Translations under genes and position numbers: made by a program
Shown: one piece after another, positions 52,665 to 64,000 of the stretch
Layout of the letters: each line of letters opens with the position of its first letter
How positions within the stretch are numbered: position 1 is the first letter of the stretch
DNA from: Elmis aenea
Taxonomy: Eukaryota; Arthropoda; Insecta; Coleoptera; Elmidae
Direction: 5' to 3'
Assembly: GCA_947652605.1 (NCBI GenBank)
Contig: CANTFG010000224.1
Span: 186,001-250,000 of the forward strand
Length of the DNA: 64,000 nt
The notes under the pieces: model-generated
The model's input: only the letters and a program-made list of their open reading frames with translations
The model's database searches: none
What the model was told of the DNA's origin: nothing

Positions 52665-55600
52665 GAGGCGATGGATAAACTGTTCCTGTGATATACAAAT
52701 CAATAATTAAAATTGTTTAGAAATAGTCGCTCAAGGAACATATGTATTAACTAAAGCACGGTATTTTTAGGAAATTATTAAAAATTAAAACCAGCTCATT
52801 GAAAGACATATGCAAAACAATTGTATTCATGTAAAGATGCGAAGGATAAACTTGTCCTGTGATATACAAATCAATAATTAAAATTGTTTAAAAATAGTCG
52901 CTCAAGGAACATATGTATTAACTAAAGCACGGTATTTTTAGGAAATCATTAAAAATTAAAACCAGCTCATTGAAAGACATATGCAAAACAATTGTATTCA
53001 TGTAAAGAGGCGATGGATAAACTGTTTCTGTGATATACAAATCAATAATTAAAATTGTTTCGAAATAGTCGCTCAAGGAACATATGTATTAACTAAAGCA
53101 CGGTATTTTTAGGAAATTATTAAAAATTAAAACCAGCTCATTGAAAGATATATGCAAAACAATTGTATTCATGTAAAGAGGCGATGGATAAACTGTTCCT
53201 GTGATATACAAATCAATAATTAAAATTGTTTCGAAATAGTCGCTCAAGGAACATATGTATTAACTAAAGCACGGTATTTTTAGGAAATTATTAAAAATTA
53301 AAACCAGCTCATTGAAAGACATATGCAAAACAATTGTTTTCATGTAAAGAGGCGATGGATAAACTGTTCCTGTGATATACAAATCTATAATTAAAATTGT
53401 TTCGAAATAGTCGCTTAAGGAACATATGTATTAACTAAAGCACGGTATTTTTAGGAAATTATTAAAAATTAAAACCAGCTCATTAAAAGACATATGCAAA
53501 ACAATTGTATTCATGTAAAGAGGCGATGGATAAACTGTTCCTGTGATATACAAATCAATAATTAAAATTGTTTAGAAATAGTCGCTCAAGGAACATATGT
53601 ATTAACTAAAGCACGGTATTTTTAGGAAATTATTAAAAATTAAAACCAGCTCATTGAAAGACATATGCAAAACAATTGTATTCATGTAAAGAGGCGATGG
53701 ATAAACTGTTCCTGTGATATACAAATCAATAATTAAAATTGTTTAGAAATAGTCGCTCAAGGAACATATGTATTAACTAAAGCACGGTATTTTTAGGAAA
53801 TTAATAAAAATTAAAACCAGCTCATTGAAAGACATATGCAAAACAATTGTATTCATGTAAAGAGGCGATGGATAAACTGTTCCTGTGATATACAAATCAA
53901 TAATTAAAATTGTTTCGAAATAGTCGCTCAAGGAACATATGTATTAACTAAAGCACGGTATTTTTAGGAAATAATTAAAAATTAAAACCAGCTCATTGAA
54001 AGACATATGCAAAACAATTGTATTCATGTAAAGAGGCGATGGATAAACTGTTCCTGTGATATACAAATCAATAATTAAAATTGTTTAGAAATAGTCGCTC
54101 AAGGAACATATGTATTAACTAAAGCACGGTATTTTTAAGACATTATTAAAAATTAAAACCAGCTCATTGAAAGACATATGCAAAACAATTGTATTCATGT
54201 AAAAAGGCGATGGATAAACTGTTCCTGTGATATACAAATCAATAATTAAAATTGTTTCGAAATAGTCGCTCAAGGAACATATGTATTAACTAAAGCACGG
54301 TATTTTTAGGAAATTATTAAAAATTAAAACCAGCTCTTTGAAAGACATATGCAAAACAATTGTATTCATGTAAAGAGGCGATGGATAAACTGTTCCTGTG
54401 ATATACAAATCAATAATTAAAATTGTTTCGAAATAGTCGCTCAAGGAACATATGTATTAACTAAAGCACGGTATTTTTAGGAAATTATTAAAAATTAAAA
54501 CCAGCTCATTGAAAGACATATGCAAAACAATTGTATTCATGTAAAGAGGCGATGGATAAACTGTTCCTGTGATATACAAATCAATAATTAAAATTGTTTA
54601 GAAATAGTCGCTCAAGGAACATATGTATTAACTAAAGCACGGTATTTTTAGGAAATTATTAAAAATTAAAACCAGCTCATTGAAAGATATATGCAAAACA
54701 ATTGTATTCATGTAAACAGGCGATGGATAAACTGTTCCTGTGATATACAAATCAATAATTAAAATTGTTTCGAAATAGTCGCTCAAGGAACATATGTATT
54801 AACTAAAGCACGGTATTTTTAGGAAATTATTAAAAATTAAAACCAGCTCATTGAAAGACATATGCAAAACAATTGTATTCATGTAAAGAGGCGATGGATA
54901 AACTGTTCCTGTGATATACAAATCAATAATTAAAATTGTTTAGAAATAGTCGCTCAAGGAACATATGTATTAACTAAAGCACGGTATTTTTGGGAAATCA
55001 TTAAAAATTAAAACCAGCTCATTGAAAGACATATGCAAAACAATTGTATTCATGTAAAGAGGCGATGGATAAACTGTTTCTGTGATATACAAATCAATAA
55101 TTAAAATTGTTTCGAAATAGTCGCTCAAGGAACATATGTATTAACTAAAGCACGGTATTTTTAGAAAATTATTAAAAATTAAAACCAGCTCATTGAAAGA
55201 CATATGCAAAACAATTGTATTCATGTAAAGAGGCGATGGATAAACTGTTTCTGTGATATACAAATCAATAATTAAAATTGTTTCGAAATAGTCGCTCAAG
55301 GAACATATGTATTAACTAAAGCACGGTATTTTTAGGAAATTATTAAAAATTAAAACCAGCTCATTGAAAGACATATGCAAAACAATTGTATTCATGTAAA
55401 GAGGCGATGGATAAACTGTTTCTGTGATATAAAAATCAAGAATTAAAATTGTTTCGAAATGGTCGCTCAAGAAACATATGTATTAACTAAAGCACGGTAT
55501 TTTTAGGAAATTATTAAAAATTAAAACCAGCTCATTGAAAGACATATGCAAAACAATTGTATTCATGTAAAGAGGCGATGGATAAACTGTTTCTGTGATA

Positions 55601-56765
55601 TAAAAATCAATAATTAAAATTGTTTCGAAATAGTCGCTCAAGGAACATATGTATTAACTAAAGCACGGTATTTTTAGGAAATTATTAAAAATTAAAACCA
55701 GCTCATTGAAAGACATATGCAAAACAATTGTATTCATGTAAAGAGGCGATGGATAAACTGTTCCTGTGACATACCAATCAATAATTAAAATTGTTTAGAA
55801 ATAGTCGCCCAAGGAACATATGTATTAACTAAAGCACGGTATTTTTAGGAAATTATTAAAAATTAAAACCAGCTCATTGAAAGACATATGCAAAACAATT
55901 GTATTCATGTAAAGAGGCGATGGATAAACTGTTCCTGTGATATACAAATCAATAATTAAAATTGTTTCGAAATAGTCGCTCAAGGAACATATGTATTAAC
56001 TAAAGCACGGTATTGTTAGGAAATTATTAAAAATTAAAACCAGCTCATTGAAAGACATATGCAAAACAATTGTATTCATGTAAAGAGGCGATGGATAAAC
56101 TGTTCCTGTGATATACAAATCAATAATTGAAATTGTTTCGAAATAGTCGCTCAAGGAACATATGTATTAACTAAAGCACGGTATTTTTAGGAAATTATTA
56201 AAAATTAAAACCAGCTCATTGAAAGACATATGCAAAACAATTGTATTCATGTAAAGAGGCGATGGATAAACTGTTCCTGTGATATACAAATCAATAATTA
56301 AAATTGTTCAGAAATAGTCGCTCAAGGAACATATGTATTAACTAAAGCACGGTATTTTTAGGAAATCATTAAAAATTAAAACCAGCTCATTGAAAGACAT
56401 ATGCAAAACAATTGTATTCATGTAAAGAGGCGATGGATAAACTGTTCCTGTGATATACAAATCAATAATTAAAATTGTTCAGAAATAATCGCTCAAGGAA
56501 CATATGTATTAACTAAAGCACGGTATTTTTAGGAAATTATTAAAAATTAAAACCAGCTCATTGAAAGACATATGCAAAACAATTGTATTCATGTAAAGAG
56601 GCGATGGATAAACTGTTCCTGTGATATACAAATCAATAATTGAAATTGTTTCGAAATAGTCGCTCAAGGAACATATGTATTAACTAAAGCATGGTATTTT
56701 TAGGAAATTATTAAAAATTAAAACCAGCTCATTGAAAGACATATGCAAAACAATTGTATTCATGT
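52665..56765 (+). repeat. Variant-rich monomeric sub-block, second copy
   Basis: Repeats 44.8-48.9 kb at +7,865 bp, with the same private variants in the same order. By eye I see almost no differences between the two, which points to recent duplication. Edges are approximate. Confidence 0.75.
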
Positions 56766-59511
56766 AAAGAGGCGATGGATAAACTGTTCCAGTGATATAC
56801 AAATCAATAATTGAAATTGTTTCGAAATAGTCGCTTAAGGAACATATGTATTAACTAAAGCACGGTATTTTTAGGAAATTATTAAAAATTAAAACCAGCT
56901 CTTTGAAAGACATATGCAAAACAATTGTATTCATGTAAAGAGGCGATGGATAAACTGTTCCTGTGATATACAAATCAATAATTAAAATTGTTTAGAAATA
57001 GTCGCTCAAGGAACATATGTATTAACTAAAGCACGGTATTTTTAAGACATTATTAAAAATTAAAACCAGCTCATTGAAAGACATATGCAAAACAATTGTA
57101 TTCATGTAAAAAGGCGATGGATAAACTGTTCCTGTCATATACAAATCAATAATTAAAATTGTTTAGAAATAGTCGCTCAAGGAACATATGTATTAACTAA
57201 AGCACTGTATTTTTAGGAAATTATTAAAAATTAAAACCAGCTCATTGAAAGACATATGCAAAACAATTGTATTCATGTAAAGAGGCGATGGATAAACTGT
57301 TCCTGTGATATACAAATCAATAATTAAAATTGTTTAGAAATAGTCGCTCAAGGAACATATGTATTAACTAAAGCACGGTATTTTTAGGAAATTATTAAAA
57401 ATTAAAACCAGCTCATTGAAAGACATATGCAAAACAATTGTATTCATGTAAAGAGGCGATGGATAAACTGTTTCTGTGATATACAAATCAATAATTAAAA
57501 TTGTTTCGAAATAGTCGCTCAAGGAACATATGTATGAACTAAAGCACGGTATTTTTTGGAAATCATTAAAAATTAAAACCAGCTCATTGAAAGACATATG
57601 CAAAACAATTGTATTCATGTAAAGAGGCGATGGATAAACTGTTCCAGTGATATACAAATCAATAATTGAAATTGTTTCGAAATAGTCGCTTAAGGAACAT
57701 ATGTATTAACTAAAGCACGGTATTTTTAGGAAATTATTAAAAATTAAAACCAGCTCTTTGAAAGACATATGCAAAACAATTGTATTCATGTAAAGAGGCG
57801 ATGGATAAACTGTTCCTGTGATATACAAATCAATAATTAAAATTGTTCAGAAATAGTCGCTCAAGGAATATATGTATTAACTAAAGCACGGTATTTTTAG
57901 GAAATTATTAAAAATTAAAACCAGCTCATTGAAAGACATATGCAAAACAATTGTATTCATGTAAAGAAGCGATGGATAAACTGTTCCTGTGATATACAAA
58001 TCAATAATTAAAATTGTTTAGAAATAGTCGCTCAAGGAACATATGTATTAACTAAAGCACGGTATTTTTAGGAAATTATTAAAAATTAAAACCAGCTCAT
58101 TGAAAGACATATGCAAAACAATTGTATTCATGTAAAGAGGCGATGGATAAACTGTTCCTGTGATATACAAATCAATAATTAAAATTGTTTCGAAATAGTC
58201 GCTCAAGGAACATATGTATTAACTAAAGCACGGTATTTTTAAGACATTATTAAAAATTAAAACCAGCTCATTGAAAGACATATGCAAAACAATTGTATTC
58301 ATGTAAAAAGGCGATGGATAAACTGTTCCTGTGATATACAAATCAATAATTAAAATTGTTTCGAAATAGTCGCTCAAGGAACATATGTATTAACTAAAGC
58401 ACGGTATTTTTAAGACATTATTAAAAATTAAAACCAGCTCATTGAAAGACATATGCAAAACAATTGTATTCATGTAAAAAGGCGATGGATAAACTGTTCC
58501 TGTCATATACAAATCAATAATTAAAATTGTTTAGAAATAGTCGCTCAAGGAACATATGTATTAACTAAAGCACTGTATTTTTAGGAAATTATTAAAAATT
58601 AAAACCAGCTCATTGAAAGACATATGCAAAACAATTGTATTCATATAAAGAGGCGATGGATAAACTGTTCCTGTGATATACAAATCAATAATTAAAATTG
58701 TTTCAAAATAGTCGCTCAAGGAACATATGTATTAACTAAAGCACGGTATTTTTAGGAAATTATTAAAAATTAAAACCAGCTCATTGAAAGACATATGCAA
58801 AACAATTGTATTCATGTAAAGATGCGAAGGATAAACTTGTCCTGTGATATACAAATCAATAATTAAAATTGTTTCGAAATAGTCGCTCAAGGAACATATG
58901 TATTAACTAAAGCACGGTATTTTTAGGAAATTATTAAAAATTAAAACCTGCTCATTGAAAGACATATGCAATACAATTGTATTCATGTAAAGAGACGATG
59001 GATAAACTGTTTCTGTGATATACAAATCAATAATTAAAATTGTTTCGAAATAGTCGCTCAAGGAACATATGTATTAACTAAAGCACGGTATTTTTAGGAA
59101 ATTATTAAAAATTAAAACCAGCTTATTGAAAGATATATGCAAAACAATTGTATTCATGTAAAGAGGCGATGGATAAACTGTTCCTGTGATATACAAATCA
59201 ATAATTAAAATTGTTTCGAAATAGTCGCTCAAGGAACATATGTATTAACTAAAGCACGGTATTTTTAAGACATTATTAAAAATTAAAACCAGCTCATTGA
59301 AAGACATATGCAAAACAATTGTATTCATGTAAAAAGGCGATGGATAAACTGTTCCTGTCATATACAAATCAATAATTAAAATTGTTTAGAAATAGTCGCT
59401 CAAGGAACATATGTATTAACTAAAGCACTGTATTTTTAGGAAATTATTAAAAATTAAAACCAGCTCATTGAAAGACATATGCAAAACAATTGTATTCATG
59501 TAAAGAGGCGA

Positions 59512-59682
59512 TGGATAAACTGTTCCTGTGATATACAAATCAATAATTAAAATTGTTTAGAAATAGTCGCTCAAGGAACATATGTATGAACTAAAGCACG
59601 GTATTTTTTGGAAATCATTAAAAATTAAAACCAGCTCATTGAAAGACATATGCAAAACAATTGTATTCATGTAAAGAGGCGA
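59512..59682 (+). repeat. A/B hybrid monomer, copy in 53-monomer HOR copy 3
   Basis: Same hybrid as 42,585-42,755, at +9,063 bp from the copy at 50,449. Confidence 0.8.
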
Positions 59683-61059
59683 TGGATAAACTGTTCCAGT
59701 GATATACAAATCAATAATTGAAATTGTTTCGAAATAGTCGCTTAAGGAACATATGTATTAACTAAAGCACGGTATTTTTAGGAAATTATTAAAAATTAAA
59801 ACCAGCTCTTTGAAAGACATATGCAAAACAATTGTATTCATGTAAAGAGGCGATGGATAAACTGTTCCTGTGATATACAAATCAATAATTAAAATTGTTT
59901 AGAAATAGTCGCTCAAGGAACATATGTATTAACTAAAGCACGGTATTTTTAAGACATTATTAAAAATTAAAACCAGCTCATTGAAAGACATATGCAAAAC
60001 AATTGTATTCATGTAAAAAGGCGATGGATAAACTGTTCCTGTGATATACAAATCAATAATTAAAATTGTTTAGAAATAGTCGCTCAAGGAACATATGTAT
60101 TAACTAAAGCACTGTATTTTTAGGAAATTATTAAAAATTAAAACCAGCTCATTGAAAGACATATGCAAAACAATTGTATTCATGTAAAGAGGCGATGGAT
60201 AAACTGTTCCTGTGATATACAAATCAATAATTAAAATTGTTTCGAAATAGTCGCTCAAGGAACATATGTATTAACTAAAGCACGGTATTTTTAGGAAATT
60301 ATTAAAAATTAAAACCAGCTCATTGAAAGACATATGCAAAACAATTGTATTCATGTAAAGAGGCGATGGATAAACTGTTTCTGTGATATACAAATCAATA
60401 ATTAAAATTGTTTCGAAATAGTCGCTCAAGGAACATAGGTATGAACTAAAGCACGGTATTTTTTGGAAATCATTAAAAATTAAAACCAGCTCATTGAAAG
60501 ACATATGCAAAACAATTGTATTCATGTAAAGAGGCGATGGATAAACTGTTCCAGTGATATACAAATCAATAATTGAAATTGTTTCGAAATAGTCGCTTAA
60601 GGAACATATGTATTAACTAAAGCACGGTATTTTTAGGAAATTATTAAAAATTAAAACCAGCTCTTTGAAAGACATATGCAAAACAATTGTATTCATGTAA
60701 AGAGGCGATGGATAAACTGTTCCTGTGATATACAAATCAATAATTAAAATTGTTCAGAAATAGTCGCTCAAGGAATATATGTATTAACTAAAGCACGGTA
60801 TTTTTAGGAAATTATTAAAAATTAAAACCAGCTCATTGAAAGACATATGCAAAACAATTGTATTCATGTAAAGAAGCGATGGATAAACTGTTCCTGTGAT
60901 ATACAAATCAATAATTAAAATTGTTTAGAAATAGTCGCTCAAGGAACATATGTATTAACTAAAGCACGGTATTTTTAGGAAATTATTAAAAATTAAAACC
61001 AGCTCATTGAAAGACATATGCAAAACAATTGTATTCATGTAAAGAGGCGATGGATAAAC

Positions 61060-61230
61060 TGTTTCTGTGATATACAAATCAATAATTGAAATTGTTTCGA
61101 AATAGTCGCTTAAGGAACATATGTATTAACTAAAGCACGGTATTTTTAGGAAATTATTAAAAATTAAAACCAGCTCATTGAAAGACATATGCAAAACAAT
61201 TGTATTCATGTAAAGAGGCGATGGATAAAC
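61060..61230 (+). repeat. Extra monomer kept in copy 3, absent from copies 1 and 2
   Basis: A monomer with TTTCTGTG, TTGAAATTG, TTCG and GCTTAAGG lies between the GAAGCG marker unit and the GTATACATG unit. The same unit sits at the same place near 5.48, 12.32, 17.63, 22.07 and 28.23 kb, but is missing near 44.1 and 52.0 kb. Copy 3 therefore keeps what looks like the older arrangement. Confidence 0.75.
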
Positions 61231-63255
61231 TGTTCCTGTGATATACAAATCAATAATTAAAATTGTTTCGAAATAGTCGCTCAAGGAACATATGTATTAA
61301 CTAAAGCACGGTATTTTTAGGAAATTATTAAAAATTAAAACCAGTTCTTTGAAAGACATATGCAAAACAATTGTATACATGTAAAGAGGCGATAGATAAA
61401 CTGTTCCTGTAATATACAAATCAATAATTAAAATTGTTTCGAAATAGTCGCTCAAGGAACATATGTATTAACTAAAGCACGGTATTTTTAGAAAATTATT
61501 AAAAATTAAAACCAGCTCATTGAAAGACATATGCAAAACAATTGTTTTCATGTAAAGAGGCGATGGATAAACTGTTCCTGTGATATACAAATCTATAATT
61601 AAAATTGTTTCGAAATAGTCGCTTAAGGAACATATGTATTAACTAAAGCACGGTATTTTTAGGAAATTATTAAAAATTAAAACCAGCTCATTGAAAGACA
61701 TATGCAAAACAATTGTATTCATGTAAAGAGGCGATGGATAAACTGTTCCTGTGATATACAAATCAATAATTAAAATTGTTTAGAAATAGTCGCTCAAGAA
61801 ACATATGTATTAACTAAAGCACGGTATTTTTAAGAAATTATTAAAAATTAAAACCAGCTCATTGAAAGACATATGCAAAACAATTGTATTCATGTAAAGA
61901 GGCGATGGATAAACTGTTCCTGTGATATACAAATCAATAATTAAAATTGTTTAGAAATAGTCGCTCAAGGAACATATGTATTAACTAAAGCACGGTATTT
62001 TTAGGAAATTATTAAAAATTAAAACCAGCTCATTGAAAGACATATGCAAAACAATTGTATTCATGTAAAGATGCGAAGGATAAACTTGTCCTGTGATATA
62101 CAAATCAATAATTAAAATTGTTTAAAAATAGTCGCTCAAGGAACATATGTATTAACTAAAGCACGGTATTTTTAGGAAATCATTAAAAATTAAAACCAGC
62201 TCATTGAAAGACATATGCAAAACAATTGTATTCATGTAAAGAGGCGATGGATAAACTGTTTCTGTGATATACAAATCAATAATTAAAATTGTTTCGAAAT
62301 AGTCGCTCAAGGAACATATGTATTAACTAAAGCACGGTATTTTTAGGAAATTATTAAAAATTAAAACCAGCTCATTGAAAGATATATGCAAAACAATTGT
62401 ATTCATGTAAAGAGGCGATGGATAAACTGTTCCTGTGATATACAAATCAATAATTAAAATTGTTTCGAAATAGTCGCTCAAGGAACATATGTATTAACTA
62501 AAGCACGGTATTTTTAGGAAATTATTAAAAATTAAAACCAGCTCATTGAAAGACATATGCAAAACAATTGTTTTCATGTAAAGAGGCGATGGATAAACTG
62601 TTCCTGTGATATACAAATCTATAATTAAAATTGTTTCGAAATAGTCGCTTAAGGAACATATGTATTAACTAAAGCACGGTATTTTTAGGAAATTATTAAA
62701 AATTAAAACCAGCTCATTAAAAGACATATGCAAAACAATTGTATTCATGTAAAGAGGCGATGGATAAACTGTTCCTGTGATATACAAATCAATAATTAAA
62801 ATTTTTTAGAAATAGTCGCTCAAGGAACATATGTATTAACTAAAGCACGGTATTTTTAGGAAATTATTAAAAATTAAAACCAGCTCATTGAAAGACATAT
62901 GCAAAACAATTGTATTCATGTAAAGAGGCGATGAATAAACTGTTCCTGTGATATACAAATCAATAATTAAAATTGTTTAGAAATAGTCGCTCAAGGAACA
63001 TATGTATTAACTAAAGCACGGTATTTTTAGGAAATTAATAAAAATTAAAACCAGCTCATTGAAAGACATATGCAAAACAATTGTATTCATGTAAAGAGGC
63101 GATGGATAAACTGTTCCTGTGATATACAAATCAATAATTAAAATTGTTTCGAAATAGTCGCTCAAGGAACATATGTATTAACTAAAGCACGGTATTTTTA
63201 GGAAATAATTAAAAATTAAAACCAGCTCATTGAAAGACATATGCAAAACAATTGT

Positions 63256-63426
63256 ATTCATGTAAAGAGGCGATGGATAAACTGATCCTGTGATATACAA
63301 ATCAATAATTAAAATTGTTTCGAAATAGTCGCTCAAGGAACATATGTATTAACTAAAGCACGGTATTTTTAGGAAATAATTAAAAATTAAAACCAGCTCA
63401 TTGAAAGACATATGCAAAACAATTGT
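63256..63426 (+). repeat. Single-monomer duplication in copy 3
   Basis: Two consecutive monomers carry the rare GGAAATAATT variant (at 63,205 and 63,376, 171 bp apart), where copies 1 and 2 have one. The second also carries a private CTGATCCTG. Position is given to within one unit. Confidence 0.75.
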
Positions 63427-64000
63427 ATTCATGTAAAGAGGCGATGGATAAACTGTTCCTGTGATATACAAATCAATAATTAAAATTGTTTAGAAATAGT
63501 CGCTCAAGGAACATATGTATTAACTAAAGCACGGTATTTTTAAGACATTATTAAAAATTAAAACCAGCTCATTGAAAGACATATGCAAAACAATTGTATT
63601 CATGTAAAAAGGCGATGGATAAACTGTTCCTGTCATATACAAATCAATAATTAAAATTGTTTAGAAATAGTCGCTCAAGGAACATATGTATTAACTAAAG
63701 CACGGTATTTTTAGGAAATTATTAAAAATTAAAACCAGCTCATTGAAAGACATATGCAAAACAATTGTATTCATGTAAAGAGGCGATGGATAAACTGTTC
63801 CTGTGATATACAAATCAATAATTAAAATTGTTTAGAAATAGTCGCTCAAGGAACATATGTATTAACTAAAGCACGGTATTTTTAGGAAATTATTAAAAAT
63901 TAAAACCAGCTCATTGAAAGACATATGCAAAACAATTGTATTCATGTAAAGAGGCGATGGATAAACTGTTTCTGTGATATACAAATCAATAATTAAAATT

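Larger units (their letters stand above)
49757..58819 (+). repeat. 53-monomer HOR, copy 2, complete (9,063 bp)
   Basis: Bounded by equivalent AAGATGCG monomers at 49,757 and 58,820, exactly 53 x 171 bp apart, with no net indel. It contains cassette heads at 51,208 and 57,364, the TCAG markers at 51,691 and 57,847, and the variant-rich sub-block at about 52.7-56.8 kb. It matches copy 1 up to about 57.55 kb and then holds the seven monomers that copy 1 lacks. The B monomer near 51,405 has GAAATTATT instead of GAAATCATT. Confidence 0.88.
1..64000 (+). repeat. 171-bp satellite DNA array, 374.25 monomers, no interruptions
   Basis: The whole window is a head-to-tail array of one 171-bp monomer. 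The start motif TGGATAAAC at base 1 recurs at 172, 343, 514 and so on, and the last full phase point is at 63,958. That distance is exactly 374 x 171 plus 3, and the 3 is the net of five indels found at 7,081, 42,449, 42,555, 44,557 and 49,703. All copies share one orientation. Copies differ from each other mainly by a small set of recurrent substitutions. No transposable element, gene, tRNA, rRNA or unique spacer interrupts the array. Known biology: arrays like this form centromeric or heterochromatic satellite in eukaryotes. Centromere function here is inferred only. I do not recognise the family or species. Confidence 0.98.
58820..64000 (+). repeat. 53-monomer HOR, copy 3, cut by window edge
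   Basis: Matches copy 2 at +9,063 bp to about 61.0 kb, at +9,234 bp (one extra monomer) to about 63.2 kb, and at +9,405 bp (a second extra monomer) to about 63.6 kb. It then departs: near 63.6-63.75 kb it has CCTGTCAT, TTAG and GCTCATTG where copy 2 near 54.2-54.35 kb has CCTGTGAT, TTCG and GCTCTTTG. It ends in A and B monomers of a type I cassette at the window edge. Confidence 0.85.

Noticed and set aside
1..64000. Primate alpha satellite
   Set aside because: The 171-bp length agrees, but I see no alpha-satellite sequence landmarks and the exact CENP-B box pattern is absent. Length alone is not evidence of homology.
1..64000. CRISPR array or other prokaryotic repeat system
   Set aside because: There are no unique spacers between short repeats; the whole 171-bp unit is repeated and differs only by scattered substitutions. 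No cas-like or other coding sequence is present.
1..64000. Transposable element or its internal tandem repeats
   Set aside because: No terminal repeats, target-site duplications, reverse transcriptase or transposase frames are visible, and the phase is unbroken across the window.

Overview
This 64-kb window is a single uninterrupted block of tandem satellite DNA. It holds no recognisable gene, RNA gene, transposon, CRISPR array or unique sequence. The repeat unit is 171 bp, about 28% G+C, and every copy lies head to tail in the same orientation. Counting phase from base 1, the window has 374 complete monomers plus 43 bases; the closure is exact once five small indels (net +3 bp) are allowed for. 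Both window edges fall inside the array, so its full size is unknown.

The sequence suggests a eukaryote, from a long-read assembly of centromeric, pericentromeric or other constitutive heterochromatin. The reasons are a unit of nucleosome-repeat length, high homogeneity, nested higher-order repeats (HORs) and no coding content. The length equals that of primate alpha satellite, but I do not recognise the sequence as alpha satellite or as any named family, so I do not name a species. One 17-bp stretch in the monomer (phase 45-61) resembles the CENP-B box at 7 of 9 essential positions, and its TTCG core is switched on or off from monomer to monomer.

Layout, from hand-tracked diagnostic substitutions: (i) 1 to about 10.3 kb, a mosaic of short HORs; (ii) about 10.3-21.8 kb, a 31-monomer HOR (5,301 bp) in two tandem copies, the second switching register early; (iii) about 22.7-26.9 kb, a 12-monomer (2,052 bp) tandem duplication; (iv) about 26.9-39.8 kb, a mosaic in which 30-monomer and 12-monomer offsets recur; (v) about 39.8 kb to the end, a large HOR of 53 monomers (9,063 bp), present as a 46-monomer deleted copy, a 53-monomer copy and a third copy cut by the window edge. 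Two five-monomer cassettes (855 bp each) are the building blocks of these larger units. Hybrid monomers mark the recombination joints.

The 97-codon minus-strand open frames recurring through the window are by-products of the 171-bp (57-codon) period and of one T-to-G variant that removes a stop codon. I do not annotate them as genes. Block boundaries marked approximate were placed by eye from diagnostic variants, not by alignment.
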